Assembly: GCF_002234675.1 (NCBI RefSeq)
Contig: NC_019872.2
Coordinates: 14,133,950 to 14,197,949, forward strand
Reading direction: 5' to 3'
From: Oryzias latipes
Taxonomy: Eukaryota > Chordata > Actinopteri > Beloniformes > Adrianichthyidae
DNA: 64,000 nt
In this document: in pieces, positions 12,476 through 24,400 of the stretch
Layout: each line of letters starts with the position of its first letter
Position numbering within the stretch: the stretch's first letter is position 1
The notes under the pieces: model-generated
Database searches by the model: none
What the model saw: the letters and a program-made list of their open reading frames with translations, nothing else
Told to the model about the DNA's origin: nothing
Made by a program: the position numbers and the translations under genes

Positions 12476-13585
12476 AAGAACTGAACAAAATCCAAAAGGT
12501 ATTTCTGGATGTTCTATTTGATTTTCTAGTTTTTCGGAGGGTTTATTCAGTTAGCAGATTAAGCAGATTGTCTGCGTACGGCACTGACGCACCCCAGTTT
12601 AAAATGAAATGATCCCTACTTTAAAAAAATGGAAACTGGGACTTTAGAGGTTTCATTTGCACACAGATAGTGGAAACAACCATGAACTGCTTTAGGAAGC
12701 TGCTTAACCATGTCGATAAAAACTGTGTCTAGCTAAAACCACATGGGACGATTCCTGTAGAGTGGATATTTTGGTGCTAAAAGTCTTTTGTGAATGTCAC
12801 ATGCAAACAAGATGACCAGGCCTAACCCCTGCAGGACAAAGCTTTCTTTCTACACCATAGGAAGAGGACATGACATCATTCTGTTCATACAAAGCCTCGG
12901 ACATCCCACTCTTTATTTGCTATGCTTACTGAAAAAAAGAGGAATCAGGACATTTTGCTGTGTTTGAACAACACAGTTATTTACTATATTTTTCAAGCCC
13001 ATAGAATGATCCAACTGGCCTCAGATCTGAGCAGTAATTTGATTTAGCTTTAATTTAATAAAAAAGTGGCCTCCGGCAGCTAAAAAAGGAAACAATCTTG
13101 AGAGAGGTGAAAATAAGTTTTCTTACATAAAAATAATTCTTATAAAACCAGAAAGTGTTTAAATTGTTGCAGAACGTGTGCAGATGGAAAGCACTAGATA
13201 GTAGTAATATCTATGTAATAAGGATGAATAAATGTGTAAGGGTCCAATGCTTGGACATTAATTTCATCAGTAAACAACAATAACACAATGTTAGACTAAA
13301 GCCCCGAAGAATGAAAATCCCAAATCCTGCCTTTCACTGAAGCAGAATTTCTTTTTTTTATTGCTTTTAGCTTTAAATGAACAGTCAAATTCGAAATTTG
13401 TATCTGTGAAACAATACAAACAAATGCATTTTAACAAGATTTACACATATGTGTGGCAATTTTTGTTTTTAGTGCAGAAGGAAGTGGTTCATTTCTTTAA
13501 AGCTTGATTAATACAAAAGCAAAGAGCCACAACAAAAAATAGCAAGGGAGGAAAAGCTTTGAAATTCTGCTCTGCTCCTTCTTTC
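12476..13585. other. AT-rich intergenic stretch, nothing recognised
   Basis: Between arhgap31 and b4galt4. No ORF with coding character, splice-site pattern or repeat shared with the rest of the window was seen. Confidence 0.5.
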
Positions 13586-13830
13586 TCTTTCAGCTCTTCC
13601 CATCAGGGGTCACCACAGCGAAACAACCTCTCGTTCGAGAATGAGTCGCATGGTTAACTTGGCAATGTTTTACGCCCGTCCTGACGCAACCCTCTCAATT
13701 TATCCGGGCTTGGGACCGGCACAGAAGCAGAGAAGGGAATAGGGAGCAGCCCGGATTTGAACCCTGGTTTCGCCGCAAACCAGGGTTCGTGCAAACCCCC
13801 AAGAGCTAAACTGGCTCCCATTCTGCTCTG
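13586..13830 (+). repeat. Teleost interspersed repeat, first of two copies
   Basis: Shares CCCATCAGGGGTC-CCACAGCGAAACAAC and CCTGACGCAACCCTCTCAAT with the sequence at 63846-63990. Sequences of this type (CATCAGGGGTCGCCACAGCG) are widely dispersed in fish genomes. This copy has an extra right part with GATTTGAACCCTGGTTTCG. Confidence 0.65.
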
Positions 13831-14444
13831 CCAGACTCTAAATATCATAAATGTCAACTGTTATTTCTTTTATTACTGTTTGGGGAATCACATATAAAAC
13901 ATACTTAAAATTATGTTTATATTCTACATGAAAAGACAATAAGAATGATCTTGACTGTAATAACAGAGATTCATCCAATCTGGTATTCCGTAAATTACAT
14001 TTTTTTTTTAAGATTTAGTTGATCCAAGTATTTTATAATAATGCATATAGTACAGCAGAATTATCTGCCACACAATAGAAAAACAAGATTTAAAGAAAAA
14101 AAAGATTCTTATAGTTTAAAGGAATGAGATTTCAGATACGAAAGACTCAAGATACAGAAGAAAAATGATCAATTAAAGAAACCAAATCACTAATTACCTT
14201 AAAAAAATCAGTTGGAAAAAAATGCTACAAAAATATAATTATCATTGAACCTTGTTGCCTAATTCCTGGTCCCTGAGTTTAGAAATATGGCACAGACTTT
14301 CCAGTGTTTGTGTTATTTTAAAGAGACTGCTTTGTTGTAAACCACAAGTATTCTTATTTGCTATATTGCAGGTTTGTAGAGATAATGTTTTTATACAGTA
14401 CATTTTTTTAACAGTATTGCTTTCACTCTTATTTTGCTTTCTTT
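13831..14444. other. AT-rich intergenic stretch, nothing recognised
   Basis: No coding or repeat signal was identified between the dispersed repeat and the TTAA-flanked MITE. Confidence 0.45.
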
Positions 14445-14657
14445 TTAACCCTTGTGCTATCTTAGATGACCCCACCCTTACATTGATGTGTTCTTCCTAC
14501 CATGACAAAGGTGGATAAAGGTGGAAAGATTTCATGTAATCCACGGACACCAGTGAAGATCACAAATCATTGAAGAAAAAAGGTTCAGTGCACTGTCTAG
14601 TGGGTCTAGATGACCCAACTCCCAATGGTAAAGTGCCTAGGATAGCACAAGGGTTAA
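14445..14657. mobile_element. piggyBac-type MITE with TTAA target duplication
   Basis: The element (14449-14653, 205 bp) begins CCCTTGTGCTATC and ends GATAGCACAAGGG, a perfect 13-bp inverted repeat extending with one mismatch into TAG. Both sides carry TTAA (14445-14448 and 14654-14657). The TTAA duplication and CCC termini are the signature of piggyBac-mobilised non-autonomous elements. No ORF inside, so it depended on a transposase elsewhere. Confidence 0.8.
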
Positions 14658-17600
14658 TGTAAACGGGACAAAAAAATGTATTTTCTTCTTTTATTATTAT
14701 TGTTAATTAAATTTAAAAAGTACTTTAATAATGAATTCTTGTTGTGATGAGAAAAAACACAATGTGTGTATGATGTTATAGGCCAGTTACCCTCAACTTT
14801 TTGGCGTAGATTAAAAATATTCTAAATGTTACATGAGTTGCTAAAGTAACATGTGCAGCCAAAAAGATAAATTCTTGTTTACAATATTATCTCAAATATT
14901 ATTATACATATTTTTTGAAAGAAATTTGCCAAATTATTCATTACTTTCATGGTAATGAAATGTATTCCTGTGAAAGATTTCTTCTTTTTTAAACATTTGA
15001 AATTGTGTTTTTAGTGCCACCATGTGGTCATATTCCATTATTGCTGCTGACTTGTCCTACAAAGCCTGTAACCAAATTACAGCTTTATAAATCCTAAATA
15101 AAGAAATGTCAAAATTCCAGGAATCATGCGTTTCTTAAACAGACACAACTGGCCTAGAAGTGTATGATTACTGCATTTTAAATATACTTCTGAAGGGAAT
15201 AAAGTAGTTAGAGAAGCCAGAAGGACTGCAAAAAAAGGTCCTCATTTGAATAAAATAGATTTTTTATAGTCATAGCTAACTTTGTTTTAAACTGTTAAAT
15301 GGAAAAAGGCAACTCTTAAGGAGTCCTAACTCTACATTATCTTAGTGTTGTATTTTGTTGGAAGAAAGTCATAATGCTACAATGTCATAATGAAGTATAC
15401 ATAGAAAAACTACAGTTATTACAAAAACACCCTTACATAAGGACAATAAGACAATTCAGAGATAAAATGTTGATTTATTTTCCTTTAAATATATCTAATT
15501 CAAATTTCAATGCAGTTTTCTTTTCACAATCTCATACACCTCAAAAATAGATGTAGACTAACTGTCTTACATGCAATTTTTCCTATTAACTTGTTAATTA
15601 GTGACACAGTCTACTGGGAAAGCAAAACCAGATGAGAGGAGAAAACCTTGTTTTTATTTTATTATGTAAAGTATGTTCAGGTGGATATAATCAATGCTTC
15701 ATGAAAGTTTCTCTGGTTGTTGGATGTAGTTCAATTGAATAAATGATGGTTACATTAATTAGTTAGTAAACTTGCACAGCTCTTGTATTTAAAACATGCT
15801 AAACAGACAAAAAGGTATAGATTTTTATAAGACCCCTCTAAACCTTTCACAATTTCAAATCACTACAACAGATTTTCATTTTTTTCCAGTGTACTTTACT
15901 ACTTTTAAGTACAACTTTTAATGTCATTTATGTGCTACAAATGCAATGTTTCTTGAAAAGGTGATATTCTGCACACTTTTTCACCTTTTTATTATTTTTC
16001 TTTTTCTTTTTTTCAGGATTAAATTAAAATTCAGGCAGGAAACAATCCGTCTAAAACTTCCTGTTGAAAAAAATGGTAAAGTAGCTCAGGCACAGTATAT
16101 AAATGATTTTGTTGGACTAAATTATGTAGCAGTTTTCCTCAGTATGGTGTGGGTGTTGATGGGAAAAAAAAGTTTTCACTTCAAGAGAGAACTGTGTTGC
16201 AATACACTAGGCAAACATCATTTGGGTATGTTTTAATAAAATATAAACTTCTACAAAGTATCATGCAAAGAAAAAAACAATTGTGAATATTAGTCCAAGA
16301 GTACAAAAAGCAGGTTACAATATTTCAAAAGTCAGATTTTCCAGACTAAGTCTTTTAACAATTTCTTGCTGACTGAATGCATTTTTGGTGACACAACAGA
16401 TGTGTCGGAGAGCGTGTTCCTGCTTGGCTGCTTCACCAAAGTCTCCTTCACTTGTTGGAATTTCAAAAAGAATAGAGCTCCAGATCAGATGTTAAGCAGC
16501 ACTCAGTGAGATTTGCAGCAGTTATGTGCTGTTCCTTCAAATCACCAGCAAGGTAACCCATCCACGAGAATGAGACCTATGAAAGCTCGAGGCACTCTGC
16601 TAGACGCTAGACAAAGTAGTCTGTGCACCAGTTTGCTCTCCAGGTTAATCTTATTTCTCATTCAGAAGTGTCTCTAGTGCATAGGATTCCTTGCTCTGTT
16701 TTACAGTCTTCACTGCTATATTCCTAAAAAGAACGTCCCCAATTTTTTTGGAGGGTTTGATTGTTGACCTGCTATTTGTACTTTAGGATAAACGATTTTC
16801 TTGATAAAATTTTTTTTAAAAAAAGGGTAAAAATAAATAACCAGTCACCAAGTAAGTTCCCCCAAAAAGGAAGATATATTGAGTCAGTACAATTTGACTC
16901 TAGCTTAGGTTAAAATTTGTTAAAAATGAAAAAGAAGAAAAGAAAACAATTTTGTTTATTCTTGACACAGACTTTCAGCAATGTGGTAGTAAAACGTACA
17001 GGACTTCTGTTGGAGGTTGTTTTAAACCAACATTAAACCCAAAAACATTCAAATGTACAACATCCTCACATCTTTATACGTGAAATGATGAAAATATTAT
17101 TATTCTAAAAAACATCCAATTTCCTTTACCAATTTGTCAGGAGCTATCTATTTTTTCAGAAAATGTTAAAACAATTTACCAGTTTTATTTTGAGATTGCG
17201 AAGTAAAAAAAAAAGTGGTTTTGTTGTACAAAAAATGTCATAATTAAAAGATTTTATTTTAAATATCTATTTTGTGTCATTTATTCATTTACACCTGGAA
17301 TGAATAAGTTTAAAGCTCATTAGTCTAAAAAATTTCAAGTTATTTAAAAGTTTCATGTTAAGAACCCCTTAATCTGACACGACAATCTTCTTATTTAAAA
17401 AAGCTCATGTCAGCTTCAAAACCTAAATATACCAGTTGATTTGACTAAATTGCAAAGACTTATGAGAGATCAAACATTACAGGTAAATAAGGCAAATTAA
17501 CAACCAAAGGCACCTAACTTTATTAGTCTGTACGCAGGTCGATGGTAAAAACGATCGTGCACAACCAGAGACTTAAGGACTAGAATGATAGCAGATCAGT

Positions 17601-18401
17601 CACATATTGTATTAATTCTAAACTGGAGTGAAAAAGTCTGCTTTGAATTGAAAATAAATGTACCTTTCTAATGAAAAATCTTCAGATTACTAATACTTCC
17701 AAAAAATGGCACCAAAAACATCTAGTTTGTGCAGTTCCTGGTTCAATTCCTAAGGTTAACTGATGCATATTTCGAATGGGGTACCAATCGCTTAAGTAAC
17801 AGCTTTATACATGTAAGAACAAATAGAACAGGATTTTTTAAATGACCATTTTAACATTTCAAAAATAGTTTAAGCAACTATGAACTCGGTATGACCTAAG
17901 GTATGTCAGCCACATCTAAGGTTTACTGGTAATGTTAACAGGAAGTATCTGCCAAAAAAAACAACCATGTTTCAAAAACAGAAATTCAAATGACCACAGG
18001 TGATGACTTATGTATGCAAAAGATTATCTGAACACAAGGAAACAGATTGGTAAGATGAACAGAAAACCACATTGGATGTCACTACTGACATCCCAGAAAA
18101 CTCTGACGGTTTATAAAGAAGGCTTAGACTTTATCTCCACTCCATTTGCGCTAAACGACAGCCTTCAGATTTCTTTATTAGATATTAACCTTTAATTATT
18201 GTGTACATTTCAGAGCCAAATGAAGAGAAATATGTTTTGAGTAAATTTCTGATAGACTAAAGGAGCAGGAATAAAACTATTCATTTAAAAAAAAAAAACT
18301 TTAAAGCTTTCTTTCATTAGGATATGAAAATGTTTCACAGCTAACTTCAGCAAATACATTAAAAAATCCTTTTGGTCACTGAGCTTTTCTGCTTGACCAC
18401 T
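14658..18401. other. Intergenic DNA and probable b4galt4 3' UTR
   Basis: Very AT-rich. The b4galt4 3' UTR should extend left from 18401; a candidate AATAAA on the minus strand is at 18174-18179. ORFs of up to 96 codons occur (for example 15946-16236) but are hydrophobic or low-complexity products of T-rich DNA without homology I recognise. Confidence 0.45.
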
Positions 18402-21400
18402 TCACCTCTGAGGCTTACCAACGTCCACAGTAACATTCACATAAAGAGGCAACCTTTCAATTGATAAAGTCTTATATGAGCAGCTGTTGAGTCCATCTGT
18501 TCTCCACACTTGAGGTGTTCGTGCTAACAATTTCATTCTGGAAAACAAACAAAAAGGAATATTTTCAAAGAAAGTCATAATAATTATACATCTGTTAAAA
18601 AATCTCCAATAATACAAATACATTTCTACTTAAATTTTCGTTAACATAAGTTTGTAGAATCTTTGAGGTACCTGATTACTTTGAAGCACAATTGGAGTGA
18701 AAGTAAATTCAGAAATACAATGCAGTGGGGCAAAAAGGTATTTTGACAGACACTGATTCTGCTAATTGTCCCACTGATCAAGATGAGAAAGGTCTATTGT
18801 CTGTATTTGTATGGGGAAAATCAGAAGTGTTTGATCAATACCAAATGTTGTATTGCTACTGTGTAATGTAACCCTGGATTCAATAAGGAGGAGTAGTCAA
18901 ATGTTTCCTGTAGGTCCTCTCCAGTTATGAACATATTTTGGTCCATTCTTCCATGCAGATCTTCTAAAGAGCTGGGATGTTTTGGGGCTGTCGGGCTGGA
19001 AAACAGACTTACAACTCCCTCCACAGATTCTCTATTGAACTGACATCCAGAGACTGGCTAGGCCCCTTCAGAACTTTGAAAGGCTTTTAACGATGTCTCT
19101 CCATTGTTGCCCACATGATGTGTTTGGGGTCATTGTCCTGCTAAAAGATCCAGTCATGTTTCATCCTTAATGATTTCATCAGTGAGAACATTGAGAGCAT
19201 CCTCAGTGCTCTCATTGATGAAAGGAGGTTTTTTCACCCCCAATATCCATCCATCCATCCATCCATCCATCCATCCATCCATCCATCCATCCATCCATCC
19301 ATCCATCCATCCATCCATCCATCCATCCATCCACTTAACTCGATATATCCCCTTCAGGGTCACAAGGTTGCTGGAGCTTGTCCCGGCTACTGTTGGGCAA
19401 AGGCGGGGTACACCTTTGGGTTATATCTCTCTTCACGTCATTGACCAGTTTCCCTGTGTAATTTTAGCTGTTTCGCCATTATTCAAGATCATTTGTTGTA
19501 TCCACCAGGTGAGATCTTGACTAAAGCTCCAGGTGGAGGAAGACTGTCAGTGGTAGTGTATGTCCTCCATTTTTTAATATTTGCTCCACCAAATGATCTC
19601 TTCTTTTCAAGCTTCTTGCATATTACAGATTTCATTTGTTCCCGTCTCGTTCAGGGGTAAAATCTTGTCCCTTGTGTCCTTAGACAGCTCATGGTCTTGA
19701 TCATGGTGGAGAGGATGCAGTCTGACTGTTTAGAGGGGTGTGGACAGGTGTCTTGTACACAGATAACCAGTTCAAACAGGTTCAATTAATACAGGAATGG
19801 AGGATAGAAGAGCTTCTTAAAGAAGTAAAAGGTCTGTAAGGGACAGAATTCTTGCTTTGTTTGTAGGAGAAAATCATTTTCCGAACCATTATGATTTTTT
19901 TAATCATACAATGTGATTTCCTGCACTATTTTTTGACATTTTGTCTCTCACAGTTGAAGTGTCTCTATGATGAACATTCAGACCTCTCTCCTCTTTTAAG
20001 TGGGACAACTTGCAGAATCAGTGACTGACAAATACTTTTGCTGCCCTGTAAATACCTGGCAGACAATGAATGAAACTTGTCATTTGTTAACATGACTAAC
20101 ACACTGATCTCCAACAGACAAGCTGTCAATAAACTGAGAATAATTGTTTATGTCTGCAAGTTTATTAAATCTGCAAAAAACTCTAGGATGTAGAGGAGAG
20201 AAAATCTCCTAATTCTGTAGCCGCAGAGATTGTACATTTATTTTCCATTAAAAAAGGAGAAAACGAACATTAGTATATGACTCTTTGCAAGATTCATATT
20301 CCTCCTTAGTTGGCAGGAGAGCAGCGGTTGGGGGAACCAGCAGTTTCCTGCAGTACATTGTGTTTCAGTGTCCTGTTGGTTATTTTTTTCCAGTGCATTC
20401 TTTCATGTTGTGTTCTCTTTGATTTCACTGGAACTGTGTTAGTCAAAAAATTCCATAATATTAAAACAGTTAGACTTGCTTGGTGAGTCTTATTTAGACC
20501 TGCCAGCAGCATGACACGTGATGCTGTAGTAGACACGTGATGCTGTAGTATCGCGAGAGCCGACGAGAGGAGTGTGGTGAGTTTACTTGGCGGCGCGTAA
20601 GTTGTGAACAAACATTTTTGATTTATTTTACTACACCGCCATATTTAAATAATCCAGAAAGTTAAAAAATAAAAAAATCTGAAAAAGTTTGTCAAGCATT
20701 TGCCAGCCTGGATGACCTGGAGGACCTGGAGGATCTGGAGAATTACATCGACGAGTGTTTCAATACCTGCCTCATGAAGAAATCCAACACCGCCACTCCG
20801 TCCACCAAACGCAACCGTCCCGAAGACTCCCCGGGGGCTGCCTCCTCCCCAGGCAGCAACATGAGTGATATCCTGGATTCAATTGATAAAAGGCTCTCCA
20901 GCCTTGATTGCCGTTTAAATCTGCTGGAGATCCTCCATAAGGAATTCCAGGGTCTGCGAGAGTCTCTGGAGTTCAGCCAACAGCAGGTGCAGGAGCTCGC
21001 AGCGGAGAACCAGGCCCTCAGAGAGACCGTCAAGATCATGGCCAACGACACCGCCCGTCTCTCTGAGGAAAACCGATCCATCAAAGAAACCCTCCTGGAT
21101 CTTCAGGCGAGGAGCATGAGGGACAATCTAGTGTTCGCAGGGATTCCAGAAGAGGCAGGAGAAGTCCCGGAGAACATTGTTAAGTCCTTTATAGAGGTCC
21201 ACCTGAAACTCCCCAAGGAAGAAGTCCAGAAGATCTCCTTCCACAGGGTTCACCGGCTCGGAGGAAAGAGGCCGGACAATCAGCGTCCCCGTCCTATTGT
21301 TGCTAAATTTGAACATTATAAACAAAAAATGCAGGTAAAAAGCAGAGGGCGAGAGCTAAAAGACACACATTATAGCGTGAATGATCAGTTTCCAGGCGAG

Positions 21401-24400
21401 ATCCTCCGCCGGCGGAAAATCCTCTTCCCGCTGAGGAGGAAGCACCTGTCTGCTGGAGCACGCGCGGTGGTTGCTGTTGATAAACTTTTTGTGAATGGTA
21501 AGCTGTTCCGGGACCCAGAGGTAACACCCTGGCTGTGCTGAAGGCTTTCAGAGGCGCACTGACATCTGCGCTGCCCAGAAGAAACCCGCAAACTTATTTA
21601 ACTAGGAAATAATCGGATCATCAATAATCCACACCTCTCAGGAAAAGTGTTTTTTCTTTCTCTCACATTCATGTTTCTGTTGTTGTTTCGTTGTTTTTGT
21701 TTTTTGTTCTTTCTCTTTTCCTCTCTCTTTTCTCTTGTCCCCCCCCCTTCCCATTTCCTCATATGTGAATCAGGTAAAGTCAACGCAACCACGGTAAGTA
21801 TTTATTTATGCACGGAACGGGCGCGCGCGCATACTAGCGCGCATAAGAGCATGCACACGCGATCCCGCACACACACGTTGATAAACTGCAAAAAGCTCAC
21901 TTAGGCTCACACAGGACGCACGCAACATGCAGCTCACAGCCAAGACACGTTCACCCACAACGCACAGCGCTTGTCAGTGTAGCAGAAACGCACAGCGTGC
22001 ACGCGCACACGGACGGGCACACGCACTATTTAGCCTTGCACTCTCCCAGTTAGAACAGCTATGAACAGTCTTAACATCGTTAGCTGGAATGTGCACGGAC
22101 TTGGTTCTGGGCCAAAGAGACTGAAAGTGTTAAATCACCTGAATGATCTTAAAGCAGATATAGCTCTGCTGCAGGAGACCCATTTATCTTTATCAGCTGG
22201 TCAACTCCTGTGCTGTTCCCAGTATCCAGCTATGTATTCTGCCAGTTTCAACTCCAAACAAAGAGGGGTTGCAGTTTTGATTAATAAAAATGTTACATTT
22301 ACTCATAAGGATACAGTTACTGACCCAGAAGGCAGATTTGTAATCATTAATATATCCAGTCAGAATAAGGACTATTGCATCGCCAGCATCTATGGCCCTA
22401 ATGTTGACGACTCTTCCTTCTTTCACAGATTCTTCACCTCACTCTCAGCTCACTCTGACTCCACAATCATTATAGGAGGAGACGTCAACCTGGTTTTGGA
22501 CCCTGAACTTGACAGACTCAGCACAGCAGCAAATCAGCGTACATGGCAGTCTGCAAGTATTCTAAAGCAGTACATGAATGATCTGGGTCTCTGCGACGCG
22601 TGGCGCTCATGTCATCCAAGCACTAAGGGGTTCACCTTTTTTTCTCCAGCTCATCATTCACACTCTCGTTTAGATTATTTATTAGTCAGTAATTCCCTTT
22701 TGAAAGAAATTAAAAGTTCCAACATTCATCCAATTATTATCAGTGACCATGCACCAGTTTCTGTTACTATTTCAAGGGAAGTACCCAGACCCTCGGGTTC
22801 AACCTGGAGGTTTAATACATCTCTGTTAAAAGACCAGGAATTTATTGAATTCTTTAAAAAAGAGTGGGCAACCTTCTTAGAATTCAACAATACTTCTGAA
22901 ATATCACCAAGTATTCTTTGGGAAGCAGCAAAAGCAGTCATGAGAGGGAAAATCATCTCTTATTCAACGCATAAAAAACGCAAAGAGAAAGCAGATTTAT
23001 TAGAATTAGAAAATAAAATCAAAACTCTGGAGACTGCTTATGCTGCTTCTGCACAGGAACACATACTGGGAGATCTGAAAAATTTAAAGCTGCAGTTAAA
23101 TGACATCATCAATAAACAAACACAATTCCAGATACAAAGGCTTCGACTGGAAAGATACGAAAACTCAAATAAATCTGGCAAATTTCTAGCTAATCAGCTT
23201 AAAATTAATAAAGAAAAATCAACAATCACTTCTATTATGGACCAAACAGGGAATGTCACCCATGACCCGGTAAAAATTAATAATGCGTTTAAAGACTTTT
23301 ATCAAAACTTATACACTCCACAGATCAATCCATCAGAACAAAGAATCAACTCATTTCTCAACAATATAAACCTGCCCAAGTTAAACGAAGATCAAACCAC
23401 AAATTTAGACTCTCCGCTCTCGCTGTCTGAGCTTCATGAAGCTCTGTTACTTATGCCTAACAGCAAAGCACCAGGACCCGACGGCTTTCCTGCAGAGTTT
23501 TATAAGGAATTCTGGGAACAACTGGCACCAACGTTTTATAAAACGGTAAAATTTATCAATGAAAGCCAATCTCTACCACCTAACATGAACTCTGCCAACA
23601 TTATCCTTCTTCTAAAACCAGACAAAGACCCCACGAGTCCTTCAAGCTATCGCCCCATTTCTTTAATTAATGCAGATGTAAAAATTATCTGCAAAGCACT
23701 AGCACAGAGAATAGAAAAAGTCACTCCTCACATAATTGACTTTGATCAAACTGGATTCATCAAAGGCAGACACTCGGATGATAATGTCCGCAGACTCGTT
23801 AACATAATAGACTTTGCCACCATCAAAAACCAGGAAATGACTATACTATCACTGGATGCTGAAAAAGCCTTTGATAGAGTAAACTGGAAGTTCCTCATTG
23901 CTGCCCTCCATAAGTTTGGGTTTGGAGAATCATTCATCAATTGGATCAAAATATTATATCACAACCCCAATGCATCAGTTAGAACTAATAAACAGACTTC
24001 CAACAGGTTTTTTCTTGGAAGAGGAACTAGACAGGGTTGCCCACTCTCCCCCTCTCTTTTTGCAATATTTATCGAGCCTCTAGCTGCAGCAATAAGACAG
24101 AATGAGAGTATTAAAGGAATTAAAACCAAACACAGCCATCATAAAATTAGTCTCTATGCAGATGACATATTACTGTTTTTAAGTAATATACATTCTGTAA
24201 ATGAAACGGCAACAATCATTAATGAATTCTCTTCTATATCAGACTATTCCATTAATTGGAATAAATCTGTTTTATTACCACTGAACAGTAATGCGGAGCA
24301 AGGACTCACAATACCAGTTAAAACAGGAAATATCAAATATCTAGGTATTTATTTTTCCCCCAAAATATCAGAACTGGTGCAGCTAAACTACACCCCATTA

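Larger units (their letters stand above)
18723..20048 (-). mobile_element. Tc1/mariner remnant in the last intron of b4galt4
   Basis: The ends match as inverted repeats: left CAGTGGGGCAAAAAGGTATT and right, reversed, CAGGGCAGCAAAAGTATTTG; both continue to CACTGATTCTGC and TTGTCCCAC. TA follows the right end. Between them the minus strand carries decayed Tc1-like transposase sequence, e.g. QDNDPKH near 19120-19140. The reading frame is destroyed by stops and by an (ATCC)n repeat insertion. Not autonomous. Confidence 0.8.

Noticed and set aside
15946-16236. 96-codon ORF with a hydrophobic start
   Set aside because: T-rich DNA gives Phe/Leu runs by chance; no homology, splice context or conservation evidence.
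19154-19520. ORFs encoding repeated Trp-Met-Asp-Gly or His-Pro-Ser-Ile
   Set aside because: Translations of the (ATCC)n microsatellite.
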